This document shows, piece by piece, positions 11,536-23,921 of a stretch of DNA of 64,000 nucleotides. Positions within the stretch are counted from its first letter, which is position 1. Each line of letters starts with the position of its first letter. The stretch covers positions 62,085,394 to 62,149,393 of the forward strand of contig JAIOJX010000006.1 in NCBI GenBank assembly GCA_022376925.1, given 5' to 3'. The translations under genes were made by a program, and so were the position numbers. This stretch comes from Tragulus kanchil. Its lineage: Eukaryota > Chordata > Mammalia > Artiodactyla > Tragulidae. Under the pieces are notes generated by a model. It did not search any database and had not been told where the DNA came from. It saw nothing but the letters and a program-made list of their open reading frames with translations.

Positions 11536-13739
11536 GTGTATGGAAAGGATTCCTATAATGCCAGTCACATAATCTATACTCCATAAAAACCACCTGTTAC
11601 TGCCAGATAATCATAGTTTTCCTAATACTAAACAACTGTATTGTGTTTATGAGAGCTAATCACAAAATTTTAATTTGCACTAGCTTTTTAGCAATCCATT
11701 GGAAAGAGACCTCTGGCAGTACTTTTCTAGATGTAAATTAAGTGTTCATTTATCATTTGTGTGTATCATACACGATGGAAGCTATTAGCAAGGTTGTATC
11801 TTGCAATTTAAAATTTTCAGTTTAATCCTTTACTAAGATGTCCTTCATTAACAAACAGCTTTAACCACCTTCTTCATTCATCTGTCTCTCCTCTCCAAGA
11901 TTCTTATGTTTTCCTCAACATAATTATTGTATATAGACGATAATTGCAGGTTTTTAATCCTTTTTTCTACTCAAATATACACTTCTCTTTGTTTGTAAAC
12001 ATACCTAAGACCTTTAGTTCTCAAGACTACTCTCAGGAACCCCTCCAAGTTGATGACCTCTAAGGTTTGTCAGAGGAACTTTCTTCTTTCCCATTGGACT
12101 GATGGTTGCTCAGTTGTTGCTTATCCTATTGAGAACAACCTCCCAGACTAAATTTCATCCAAAGAAATCAGAAACTAACAAGTATAAAAGGTTTTTTATA
12201 AGAATAAAAGTGAATTTTTAAAAATACCTTGACATTAGTATCAATAATGCATGGATGAATCCTAGGAACTTTAAATTAAAACATTGTACATACTTTATTG
12301 TCAATAATGATAAATGAAAAGGTGATAAAATGAACTCTTAAACGAGTGGAAATCTGTATACATGTCTATGAGGGCTTTTTTTAAAAGCTAAGGACATTGA
12401 TTGTATTGAAATGATATTTCGATTAATAGATAGCTAATGCCCATGGCTTCTTATAGCTCTAAGAACATGTGCTATTAAATTTTTTAGACAAACACTCTAA
12501 CTGTGAAAGATGCTATTTGATTTTTATAAATTATTGATCCTTGAACTCTTGATAGCCTTATGTTAAATGTTGCTGCCAGTAAAAGCTGGCCTCAAGCCAA
12601 GGTTTTCACTTAATACTTGTAAAAGAGCTGGTTTGATGAGGAAATAATGGATTACACTTGTAAATAGTTGGTTGGATCACAGAATTTGATTGAACCCAAG
12701 AGTCTTAAATGCTCTTTTTATTCTATCTATAGACATTAGGACATCAGTGAATCATTTACACATATATCACTTGAAATGTATGCCAGAAATTCATGCACTG
12801 CAGTATCAAAGTCATTGTTGTAAATGATCTCACCCATAGAGTTATCCTAAGGCACAGGGCTCCAAGTTTAGCATTATTTGAATTTCTCTCGGTGGGTCAT
12901 GAACTGAGCAGAGTATCATGAAGTGAAGAATTCATTAAAGGAATTAATGTTGTAGTGTGTTTGCTCATTTTTATTTTATGAATCATAACAAATCCCTCTG
13001 TGTTTCTTTTCCATTTCAGAAGAAACACCTTTAAGCATTAGTTTAGTCAAAAGTGCAGATACAATTAGGAGAGATTATTTCTTTATTTTTTGCTTGAGTG
13101 GAGTGAATTTAAAACAGAAGAAACATTTTAAAAACCCCAAATAACTGCATAATATGTTTTAAGAGATGGTAGAATAAAACCTCTGGGCAGTGAACAGTTC
13201 ATGGTTCATCTACTCACATACAGCATAGTCACCTAGGATAAAAATGAACAGCTGTCCACCATGCATTCCAGGAACAGGTGGTACATCATCCCAAATGTTT
13301 GGAACATTGTCTTGGCAAAAAGGTTCAAAAAACAAGTGACCCAGCTCCACACTAAAGGAACAGGAGGAGGATTCTTTTGCAGATCCAGTGCAGGCACTCA
13401 ATGAATAAATGTGTGCAAGCTTACCTTGGTGGAGGGATGAGTAGGTGATTTACTTATTAGCTTGTGATATACCACCTGTCCTCTGGGATGAGCTCACAGT
13501 GACTGATGGCAAGTAAGTGTTATATGGAAGTATCTTGTTTGAAAATGGAAATTTCCATTCATATTGTAGTCTTTAAGTATAGGAGATTATTATTTAAAAT
13601 ATTCATTACCTTTAATGCTATATTGTCCCCAGCTATATTTGCTTTCTGCCAGTGAGTAAACTGTCTGCAAATGGAGGCAGACAAATGCCTGTCTGAGCCT
13701 GGATTGATATCATATCTCCATAGGTGTTTTTAAATACTG

Positions 13740-13815
13740 CATATATCTGAAAAACAACCAGGTTCCATTGTAAAGCACAGGGAACTATATTCAATATCTT
13801 GTAATAAAACTTAAT
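13740..13815 (+). mobile_element. Short L1 3'-end relic
   Basis: Contains AAAGCACAGGGAACTATATT and CAATATCTTGTAATAAAACT, text common at the 3' ends of L1 families in cetartiodactyls. Only about 75 nt are recognisable. Confidence 0.6.
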
Positions 13816-14160
13816 GGAAAATAAAACTAAATGAATAATAAAGAAAAATCAATCAAAAAAATGAAATACTTTAATAAAATTTCACTATTTGGAAAAGACC
13901 TTCCATATTTTTGTGGCTGTTTTAAAAAGCATGAAAGTTCGTGTTGCATTAGCCATATTTTAGATGGAACCAAATATAATCATTCTCAAACAATCTTTAT
14001 TGTTCCATCTTTGTACAATTTTGTATTTAGTAATTGATGAGAAACATTTCTATAAGATGAATTTTATTTTCCACCAGGGGATACGTAGGTGATACCATTC
14101 ACTCAAGGTAAATGGTAGTACCACCCCCAAATCCATTTTTTCTTTCCCACTGTTGTTTCA

Positions 14161-16331
14161 GTCCCAGTGCAATCAGATAATCTGTATTTTTCTGGAAAAG
14201 TTGTATTACATGGAATATGCTCTTTTTTAATCTTTAAATATGAGTATATTTTATCTTAAGGATATTAGCTGTTTCTCTGTTATATTTGTTACCAGTATGT
14301 TTGTGAATTGTCATTATGCTTTCAATTCTGTTTGTGGTATTTTAGGGATTTATACAATGATTTATGTATGTAAGATGTAATTCTTGTTTCCTGACTTTAG
14401 CCTTCATGTTTAGAAATAACTCTTCCACATAATTATATAAATATTTATCAGAATTTTATGAAATGCTTTAAGCTTTTATTTTTATATACCTTCCCAACTT
14501 TCTTGTCTATAATGCTTTTCTCATAGCAACTTAAGTATACATACTAAGCTGTTTAAAAAGTGAAGATCTGAGAATCATATAATGTTTTCAAAGTTATTCC
14601 AAATAATAAAATGCAAAATATGAGGGAGTTTCATTTAAAAATGCCAAATGATGAGTTTCACTGCCAAAATATAATTTGGAGCTATTTTAATGTGAGAACA
14701 TGAACTAAGAGTAGTTTATTATCATTGATAATGATATAAATTAATTCTTATTAGATTAGGATAATATAAATTAAGATGCTTATAATTATAGAATGATACA
14801 TGTCATTATTTGGTGGATTAGATAATGAAAGTGAGTAAGAGATACTTCGTGGTTTCTAGTCCTGACTTCAGTAATATTTAGTTGGGAATGATGAACAAAT
14901 CCATTTCTCTTTGAGCATCAGTTTGCTTTTCTGTCAGGTTAGGGCATTGGACCCCTAGATGACCTCAGTAAGGTGCCCAAAGAACCCAAGATTCCTACAG
15001 GAACTGAGGGAACAAAGTAGCCAAAATATCAGCTTCTTTATTCTAGGATGGAGCATATTACCTTTCAGGAAAATGAACTAAGGAAATCAAGGGATGAATT
15101 TGTCCTGACTTTTTGGAACAGTTCTCTCTCCTCAGATGAATGGGACATAGCTTTTAAAGCACTTATCTGAGTGTGCTGTAACAAAGAACAGAAATGTGCT
15201 TTTGTAAGCTGGACTGTTTTGATATATTTTAAATGATTGTTCACTGTCCCAGTGCAATCAGATAATCTGTATTTTTCTGGAAAAGTTGTATTACATGGAA
15301 TATGCTCTTTTTTAATCTTTAAATATGAGTATATTTTATCTTAAGGATATTAGCTGTTTCTCTGTTATATTTGTTACCAGTATGTTTGTGAATTGTCATT
15401 ATGCTTTCAATTCTGTTTGTGGTATTTTAGGGATTTATACAATGATTTATGTATGTAAGATGTAATTCTTGTTTCCTGACTTTAGCCTTCATGTTTAGAA
15501 ATAACTCTTCCACATAATTATATAAATATTTATCAGAATTTTATGAAATGCTTTAAGCTTTTATTTTTATATACCTTCCCAACTTTCTTGTCTATAATGC
15601 TTTTCTCATAGCAACTTAAGTATACATACTAAGCTGTTTAAAAAGTGAAGATCTGAGAATCATATAATGTTTTCAAAGTTATTCCAAATAATAAAATGCA
15701 AAATATGAGGGAGTTTCATTTAAAAATGCCAAATGATGAGTTTCACTGCCAAAATATAATTTGGAGCTATTTTAATGTGAGAACATGAACTAAGAGTAGT
15801 TTATTATCATTGATAATGATATAAATTAATTCTTATTAGATTAGGATAATATAAATTAAGATGCTTATAATTATAGAATGATACATGTCATTATTTGGTG
15901 GATTAGATAATGAAAGTGAGTAAGAGATACTTCGTGGTTTCTAGTCCTGACTTCAGTAATATTTAGTTGGGAATGATGAACAAATCCATTTCTCTTTGAG
16001 CATCAGTTTGCTTTTCTGTCAGGTTAGGCATTGGCCCCCTAGATGACCTCAGTAAGGTGCCCAAAGAACCCAAGATTCCTACAGGAACTGAGGGAACAAA
16101 GTAGCCAAAATATCAGCTTCTTTATTCTAGGATGGAGCATATTACCTTTCAGGAAAATGAACTAAGGAAATCAAGGGATGAATTTGTCCTGACTTTTTGG
16201 AACAGTTCTCTCTCCTCAGATGAATGGGACATAGCTTTTAAAGCACTTATCTGAGTGTGCTGTAACAAAGAACAGAAATGTGCTTTTGTAAGCTGGACTG
16301 TTTTGATATATTTTAAATGATTGTTCACTGT
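14161..16331 (+). repeat. Direct tandem duplication 5 (unit ~1085 nt)
   Basis: 14161-15245 is repeated as 15246-16331 in AT-rich intron. Differences seen are one G deletion and one A/C change near GGGCATTGGACCCC (14943) against GGCATTGGCCCCC. Junction: TTCACT|GTCCCAGTGC. Confidence 0.93.
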
Positions 16332-16356
16332 TCCATTTTGGCATTTCTTAAAGTAA

Positions 16357-16530
16357 TGCTACATGGGCTTGGTGAGACAGCCTGGAGGGGTGGGATGGGG
16401 GGGTCCTGGGAGAGGGGAGGGGACCAGGGATATGCATATGACTGATCTGGGAACATACATGTCTGTGAACAACAAAACTCTGTAAAGACTTTAAAAATAA
16501 ATAAATAAATATAATTAATTTTTAAAAATT
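16357..16530 (+). mobile_element. L1 3' UTR fragment
   Basis: A plus-strand L1 tail: G-rich tract, then GGGAACATACATGTCTGTGA, ACAACAAAACTCTGTAAAGA and an AAAT-rich poly(A). It is severely 5'-truncated and opposite in orientation to the L1 cluster. Confidence 0.8.
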
Positions 16531-16884
16531 TTTTAAAATGACATTTAAAATGAGCTTATAAAAAGGGATGATAGAATCTCTAAGTTTTACTCCTGAAAGG
16601 AGAATCTTGGTATGCGAAGGAACATAGCAATTTAACTTTTAAAATCTTATACTCACTAGGATAATTTCATCTATTCTCCATAAACACCAAATTTCAAGAT
16701 ACCAGTAAATTTCCCAGTTGCCTGTTAAGTTTCTGCATGTTTCTTTCTTCCTGCTTAGAGTCTACATTCCACATGGCAGCTGGAATTATCTTTTCTTCCA
16801 ACTTTATTGAGAAAGAGTTGACATAAAAGAATGTAAAAGTTTAGAGTATATGATGTCATAAGTTTATACATGAGTGAGTGTGTG

Positions 16885-17061
16885 AGTGAAAGTGGCTCAG
16901 ACATATCCCACTCTTTGAAACACTGTAGCCTGGCAGGCTCGTCTCCTCATGGAATTCTCCAGACATGAAAACTGGAGTGGCTAGTTGTTCCCTTCTTCAA
17001 GGGACCTTCCCAACCCAGGGACTGAACCCAGGTCTCCCGCATTAAAGGCAGATTCCTTATC
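16885..17061 (-). mobile_element. Bov-tA-type SINE
   Basis: Minus strand; contains AGTGAAAGTGGCTCAGACAT, the CTGGCAGGCTC and GGAATTCTCCAGACATGAA blocks, and CCCAGGGACTGAACCCAGGT near the head. It is diverged. Confidence 0.8.
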
Positions 17062-17069
17062 TTTTTAAA

Positions 17070-17570
17070 GTGAAAATCAAGTCACACTGTCTTTTGCTTA
17101 AAAAAGAAGCTACAGCTTTCTACTCCAATCAGAAAATCTGCTTTTATAAGAGCTGACCACTATTTACCTCATCTCCTGATGTCTTTAATCTGATGTCCTA
17201 TAATTCTCACTATCCCTGCCCTATTACACTGGTCTTCTTTCAAATAACACGCCAAGCTGCTTTTCCTCTTCAGTCTAAATTTTTTGTTGGCTGGGATGTT
17301 ATTTCTCCAAGTCTTAGTTCTCTGTTTAAGTATCAAGTATTTACAGAACCTCTTTTTAATACTATTTAAAATACTTGCATCCTTGGTTGCTGTATTCACT
17401 CAACTTGCTTATTTTTCTTTAAGGCATTTGTAGTGATCAGAATTGATTTTATATTTGTTTTATTGCTGATTATCTTTCCCCTCAACTAGAAAATATGCTA
17501 CCAAATGGCATGGACCTTGTTTATTATTCTCCACTCGCTATCCCAAGATTCTAGCTAGTTTTGGTACTTA
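17070..17570 (+). mobile_element. L2 LINE relic
   Basis: Ancient mammalian L2 3' region: a pyrimidine-rich stretch (CTTCTTTCAAATAACACGCC), then ATTTTATATTTGTTTTATTG and CTAGAAAATATGCTACCAAA with GGCATGGACCTTGTTTATTA. It is highly diverged, so limits are approximate. Confidence 0.65.
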
Positions 17571-17950
17571 CTTCAATTTCTCTCCTGTGCATTCAAGAAA
17601 GATAGTCAGTTCCTATCTCTCCACAAGTATAGGCAAGCAAGACAGACAATCCCCAAAACTGAATTTGAATTTTGATCTTTACCTTAGCGAGCAATATGTG
17701 GTACAATATTTTCTTCCCATCAGGCATAAGATCACAAGGGTAAACAACTGATACAGTACAACCATTCTGAATCCATACAGTCATTCATTTTTCATTTTCA
17801 ATATTTGATATGTTTCATGAAATAACCACACCTTATTATAAAATAGGATTTGTATTAGATGGTTTTCCCACCCATAAGTTAATGTGTGTTCTGAGCATGT
17901 TTAAGGCAGGCTAGGCTATGATGTTTGATAGATGAGATGCATTAAATACA
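17571..17950. other. Intron stretch left of the L1 cluster
   Basis: About 380 nt of single-copy intron between an L2 relic and the L1 #1 poly(A) end. No L1 3' sequence belonging to elements #2 or #3 is visible here, which matters for reconstructing how the cluster formed. Confidence 0.6.
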
Positions 17951-18358
17951 TTTTTTTTTATTCTTTATTTTAAAGATTTTACAGAGTTTTGTTGTTCACC
18001 AACATGTATGTTCCCAGATCATTCATATGCATATCCTTAGACCCTCCCCCTACACAGTTTCCCCCCTCCCACCCCTCCAGACCATCGCCCAAGGTGATTG
18101 TAGGTACTCCTATTCCCTTAGTACAATGACAATAGCTATCTTTTCCACACATGACAGTATAGGTTTCCATGTTACTCCCTCCATGCCTCCCCCTCCATAT
18201 TTCTTCCCCAAAATGTCCCTATGTCTATGCTCTGTCTGTTTTTCTGTGAGTTCACTGCGTGTGTTCTCAAGACCTTTCTACTAGATTGCATATGTGTGTG
18301 TTAGTATGCTGTATTTGTCTTTCTCTTTTTGACTTACTTCACTTTTTATGATAGGTTC

Positions 18359-20584
18359 TAGAGCCAGCCACTTCATTAGGACTGAGTCTTCTGCATTTCT
18401 TTTAACAGCTGACTAGTATTCCATTGTATATATGTACCAGAGCTTCTGGATCCATTCATTTGTCGATGGACGTCTAGGTTGCTTCCATGTTCTGGCTATT
18501 GTTTAGAGAGCTGCAATGAACATCGGGGTAGAAGTGCCTCTTTCATTTTTGATTTCATCAGGATATAGGCCTAATAGTGGGATTGCTGGGTCATATGGTG
18601 CTTCTATTTTTAGTTTTTTTAAGGTATCTCCATATTGTCTTCCATAAAGGTTGTAACAGTTTGCATTCCCACCAGCAATGCAGGAGAGTTCCCTTTCCTC
18701 AGGACCCTCTCCAGCATTTATTGTCTGTCGATTTGTGGATGATGGCCATTCTGACGGGTGTGAGGTGGTATCTCATTGTGGTTTTAATTTGCATTTCTCT
18801 AATAATAAGCAAGATTGAGCATCGTTTCATGTGCTTTTGGGCCATCTGTATGTCCTCTTTGGAGAGGTGTCTCTTTAGATCTTTTTCCCATTTTTTGATT
18901 GAGTTGTTCATTTTTCCTGTGCTGAGTGTCAGTTGTTTCTAGATTTTGGAGATTAATTCTTTGTCTGTTGTTTCATTTGCTATGATTTTCTCCCACTCTA
19001 TTGGCTATCTGTTCAGCTTTTTTGTGATTTCTTTTGCTGTAAAAAAGACTTTTAAGTTTCATGAGGTTCCACGTGTTCACTTTTCTTTTCAGTTCCACAA
19101 TTCTAGAGGTGGGTCAGAGAAGATCTTACTTTGATTGATGTCCTTGAGGGTTTTGTCTATATTCTCCTCTAAGAGTCTGATTGTTTTTTGGTCTTACATT
19201 TAGGTCTTTAATCCATTTTGAGTTGATCTTTGTGCATGGTGTCAGGGAATGTTCCAACTTCACTTTTTTTGCATGTAGCTGTCCAATTTTTCCAGCACCA
19301 CTTGTTGAAGAGGCTATCTTTGTTCCATTTTATAGTTTCGCCTCCTTTGTCAAAAATAAGGCACCCATAGGTGTGTGGGATTTCTCTGAGTTCTCAATCT
19401 TGTTCCATTGGTCTATAGTTCTGTTTTTGTGCCAGTACCATACTGTCTTGATGACTGTTGCTTTGTAGTAGAGCCAGCCACTTCATTAGGACTGAGTCTT
19501 CTGCATTTCTTTTAACAGCTGACTAGTATTCCATTGTATATATGTACCAGAGCTTCTGGATCCATTCATTTGTCGATGGACGTCTAGGTTGCTTCCATGT
19601 TCTGGCTATTGTTTAGAGAGCTGCAATGAACATCGGGGTAGAAGTGCCTCTTTCATTTTTGATTTCATCAGGATATAGGCCTAATAGTGGGATTGCTGGG
19701 TCATATGGTGCTTCTATTTTTAGTTTTTTTAAGGTATCTCCATATTGTCTTCCATAAAGGTTGTAACAGTTTGCATTCCCACCAGCAATGCAGGAGAGTT
19801 CCCTTTCCTCAGGACCCTCTCCAGCATTTATTGTCTGTCGATTTGTGGATGATGGCCATTCTGACGGGTGTGAGGTGGTATCTCATTGTGGTTTTAATTT
19901 GCATTTCTCTAATAATAAGCAAGATTGAGCATCGTTTCATGTGCTTTTGGGCCATCTGTATGTCCTCTTTGGAGAGGTGTCTCTTTAGATCTTTTTCCCA
20001 TTTTTTGATTGAGTTGTTCATTTTTCCTGTGCTGAGTGTCAGTTGTTTCTAGATTTTGGAGATTAATTCTTTGTCTGTTGTTTCATTTGCTATGATTTTC
20101 TCCCACTCTATTGGCTATCTGTTCAGCTTTTTTGTGATTTCTTTTGCTGTAAAAAAGACTTTTAAGTTTCATGAGGTTCCACGTGTTCACTTTTCTTTTC
20201 AGTTCCACAATTCTAGAGGTGGGTCAGAGAAGATCTTACTTTGATTGATGTCCTTGAGGGTTTTGTCTATATTCTCCTCTAAGAGTCTGATTGTTTTTTG
20301 GTCTTACATTTAGGTCTTTAATCCATTTTGAGTTGATCTTTGTGCATGGTGTCAGGGAATGTTCCAACTTCACTTTTTTTGCATGTAGCTGTCCAATTTT
20401 TCCAGCACCACTTGTTGAAGAGGCTATCTTTGTTCCATTTTATAGTTTCGCCTCCTTTGTCAAAAATAAGGCACCCATAGGTGTGTGGGTTTTTCTCTGA
20501 GTTCTCAATCTTGTTCCATTGGTCTATAGTTCTGTTTTTGTGCCAGTACCATACTGTCTTGATGACTGTTGCTTTGTAGTAGAG
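18359..20584 (+). repeat. Direct tandem duplication 6 inside L1 (unit ~1110 nt)
   Basis: 18359-19468 is repeated as 19469-20584 within the 3' part of a minus-strand L1 ORF2. One difference lies near the end: GTGTGGGATTTCTC against GTGTGGGTTTTTCTC. Junction: TTTGTAG|TAGAGCCAGCC, with microhomology TAGAG. Confidence 0.93.
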
Positions 20585-20882
20585 TCTGAAGTTAGGGAGG
20601 CTGATTCCTCCAGCTCCGTTTTTCTTTCTCAGGATTGCTTTGGCTATTCGAGGTCTTTTGTGTTTCCATATGAACTGTGCTATTCCTTGGTCTAGTTCTG
20701 TGAAGAATGTCATTGGTACTTTGATAGTGATCACATTGAATCTATAGATGACATTTGGTAGTATGGTCATTTTCAGAATATTGATTCTTCCAACCCAGAA
20801 ACATGGAATGTCTCTCCATCTGTTTAAGTCTTCCTTAATTTCTTTCATGAGTGTCCTGTAATTTTCTGTGTACAATTCTTTT

Positions 20883-21239
20883 TTTTTTTTTTTAATTATG
20901 GCTCATAACTTTTTTTTTTTAAAGATTTATTTATGTGTTTATTTATTTGAGGGGAGTGGAATGGGGAGGGAGGGGAGCAGGCGGGCCACTTCTTTGGCCT
21001 TTCATTTGTTCATTTTCATCCATCTTTGTTCTTCGGCCCGTGTGGGCCTCCCATCGTGGTGGCCTCTGTTGTTGCAGAGCACGGCTCCAGGCGCATGCGC
21101 CTGAGAGCTCCGGCTCAGTAATTGGACACATCAGTCCAGCCGCTCTGCGGCACGTGGGATCTTCCCAGGCCAGGGATCAAACCGGCGCCCCTTGCACTGC
21201 AAGGCGGTGTCCTTACCCATTGGACCAACAGGGAAGCCC
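20883..21239 (-). mobile_element. CHR-type tRNA-derived SINE inserted in L1 #1
   Basis: A full CHR SINE on the minus strand (tRNA-like head GGGCTTCCCTGTTGGTCCAA at the right end, A-rich tail at the left). It is flanked by the 16-nt target-site duplication TGTGTACAATTCTTTT at 20867-20882 and 21240-21255. It splits L1 ORF2 between ...KEGKELYT and [14 protein letters not shown]. The SINE therefore postdates this L1. Confidence 0.92.
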
Positions 21240-23340
21240 TGTGTACAATTCTTTTCCTTCTTTGGGTAGGTTTATTCCAAGATATTTGATTCTTTTGGTT
21301 GCAGTGGTGAAGGGGACTGCCTCTTTGATTTCATCTTCTGATTTTTCATTGTTTGTGTATATGAATGTCAGTGATTTCTGTGTGTTGACTTTGTATCTTG
21401 TGACTTTGCTGAATTCATTGATTAGCTCTAGTAGCTTTGTGATAGTGTCTTTGGGAGTTTCTATGTAGAATATCATGTCGTCTGCAAAAAGAGAGAGCTT
21501 CACTTCTTCCTTTCCAATATGGATCCTTTTACTTATTTCTTTCCTCTTATTGCTGTTGCTAGGACTTCCAGGACTATGTTGAATAGTAGTAGTGAAAATG
21601 GGCACACCTGTCTTGTTCCTGATCTTAGAGAGAATGCTTTCAGTTTTTCACCGTTGAGGATAAGGTTCGCTGTGGGCTTCTCATAGATGGCTTTCATTAT
21701 GTTGAGATAGGTTCCTTCTATGCCCATTTTCTGAAGAATTTTTATCATAAATGGGTGTTGTACTTTGTCGAAGGCTTTTTCTGCATCTATTGAGATGATC
21801 ACGTGATTTTTGTCTTTCAATTTGTTGATACGGTGTATCACATTCATAGATTTGTGGATACTGAAGAATCCTTGCATGCCTGGGATGAACCTGACTTGAT
21901 CATGATGTATGAGTTTTTTGATACGTCATTGAGTTCTATTTGCTAGGATTTTGTTGAGGATCCTGACATTTAAGGTCATCAGATAAACTGGTCTGGACTT
22001 TTCCTTTTTTGTGTTGTATTTGCCTGGTTTGTGTATCAGGGTGATGGTGGCCTCGTAGAATGTGTTTGGAAGTTTTCCTTCCTGTTCAATTTTTTGAAAG
22101 AGTTTTAGAAGGACAGGCATTAGCTCTTCTTTAAATGTTTGGTAGAATTCGCCTTTAAGCCATCTTGCCCTGGGCTTTTAGTTTGGGGTAGATTGTTGAT
22201 CACAAATTCTTTGATTGGGTTGTTCAATTCTGCTCTCTGGGCTTTTAGACCCTCCGGCTCCAGTAATTGGACACATCAAGGGACGTGGGATCTTCCCAGG
22301 CCAGGGATCAAACCGGCGCCCCTTGCACTGCAAGGCGGTGTCCTTACCCATTGGACCAACAGGGAAGCCCTGTGTACAATTCTTTTCCTTCTTTGGGTAG
22401 GTTTATTCCAAGATATTTGATTCTTTTGGTTGCAGTGGTGAAGGGGACTGCCTCTTTGATTTCATCTTCTGATTTTTCATTGTTTGTGTATATGAATGTC
22501 AGTGATTTCTGTGTGTTGACTTTGTATCTTGTGACTTTGCTGAATTCATTGATTAGCTCTAGTAGCTTTGTGATAGTGTCTTTGGGAGTTTCTATGTAGA
22601 ATATCATGTCGTCTGCAAAAAGAGAGAGCTTCACTTCTTCCTTTCCAATATGGATCCTTTTACTTATTTCTTTCCTCTTATTGCTGTTGCTAGGACTTCC
22701 AGGACTATGTTGAATAGTAGTAGTGAAAATGGGCACACCTGTCTTGTTCCTGATCTTAGAGAGAATGCTTTCAGTTTTTCACCGTTGAGGATAAGGTTCG
22801 CTGTGGGCTTCTCATAGATGGCTTTCATTATGTTGAGATAGGTTCCTTCTATGCCCATTTTCTGAAGAATTTTTATCATAAATGGGTGTTGTACTTTGTC
22901 GAAGGCTTTTTCTGCATCTATTGAGATGATCACGTGATTTTTGTCTTTCAATTTGTTGATACGGTGTATCACATTCATAGATTTGTGGATACTGAAGAAT
23001 CCTTGCATGCCTGGGATGAACCTGACTTGATCATGATGTATGAGTTTTTTGATACGTCATTGAGTTCTATTTGCTAGGATTTTGTTGAGGATCCTGACAT
23101 TTAAGGTCATCAGATAAACTGGTCTGGACTTTTCCTTTTTTGTGTTGTATTTGCCTGGTTTGTGTATCAGGGTGATGGTGGCCTCGTAGAATGTGTTTGG
23201 AAGTTTTCCTTCCTGTTCAATTTTTTGAAAGAGTTTTAGAAGGACAGGCATTAGCTCTTCTTTAAATGTTTGGTAGAATTCGCCTATGAAGCCATCTTGC
23301 CCTGGGCTTTTAGTTTGGGGTAGATTGTTGATCACAAATT
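21108..23340 (+). repeat. Direct tandem duplication 7 inside L1/CHR (offset 1131 nt)
   Basis: About 21108-22209 is repeated as 22252-23340. The block starts inside a CHR SINE and continues into L1 ORF2. Copy B has lost about 18 nt of the SINE in its first 50 nt (CACATCA|AGGGACGTGGG). The last bases of copy A (22210-22251) are a garbled version of the sequence that follows copy B. Degradation on both sides of the join is typical of two poor sequence ends being butted together. Confidence 0.9.
22252..22370 (-). mobile_element. Partial CHR SINE copy created by duplication 7
   Basis: Only the tRNA-head half of the SINE at 20883-21239 is repeated here, with an internal gap at CACATCA|AGGGACG. It has no target-site duplication of its own on the left, so it is not a separate insertion. 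Confidence 0.85.
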
Positions 23341-23921
23341 TGATTTCTGAGCTTGTGATTGGGTTGTTCAACGTTTCTGTTTCTTCCTGGCTCAGTCTTG
23401 GGAGTTTAGTCTTCTCTAAGAAACTGTCCATTTCTTCCAGGTTGTCCAGTTTGTTGCCATAGAGTTGTTCATAAGAGTCTCTTATAATCCTTTGGATTTC
23501 TGCATTATCTATTGTAATCTCTTCTTTTTCATTTTTGATTTTGGTGATCTGGTTCTTCTCTCTCTTTTTCTTAATGAGTCTGGCCAGTGGCTTGTCAATT
23601 TTGTTTACCTTTTCAAAGAACGAGATTTTTGTTTTATTTAATTTTACTATAGTTTCTTTCATTTCTTTCTCATTTATTTCTGCTCTAGTCTTTATAATTT
23701 CTCTTTTTCTGTGGGCTTTGGGGTGTTTCTGTTCTTCTTTCTCCAACTGTTTTAAGCAGAGGGTTAGGTTTTCTGCTTCATAGTTTCCTAGTCTCTTGAG
23801 GTGGGATTGTATTGCTATAAATTTCCCTCTTAGAACTGCTTTTGTGGTATCCCATAGGTTTTGCATGGTCGTGCATTCATTATCATTTTCTTCTAGGAAT
23901 TTTTAAATTTCTCCTTTGATT

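Larger units (their letters stand above)
11104..14160. other. Intron stretch, not duplicated
   Basis: AT-rich intron with a Bov-tA fragment (11400-11535) and a short L1 relic (13740-13815). 13210-13401 is open on the minus strand for 63 codons but has no recognisable protein features. Nothing else is identifiable. Confidence 0.6.

Noticed and set aside
13210..13401. 63-codon minus-strand open frame (MSACTGSAKESSSC...) as a possible small gene or exon
   Set aside because: No recognisable domain, no supporting neighbour signals, and a length expected by chance in intron.
20935..21468. 177-codon plus-strand open frame
   Set aside because: It runs antisense through a CHR SINE and L1 ORF2; it is a shadow of repeats.
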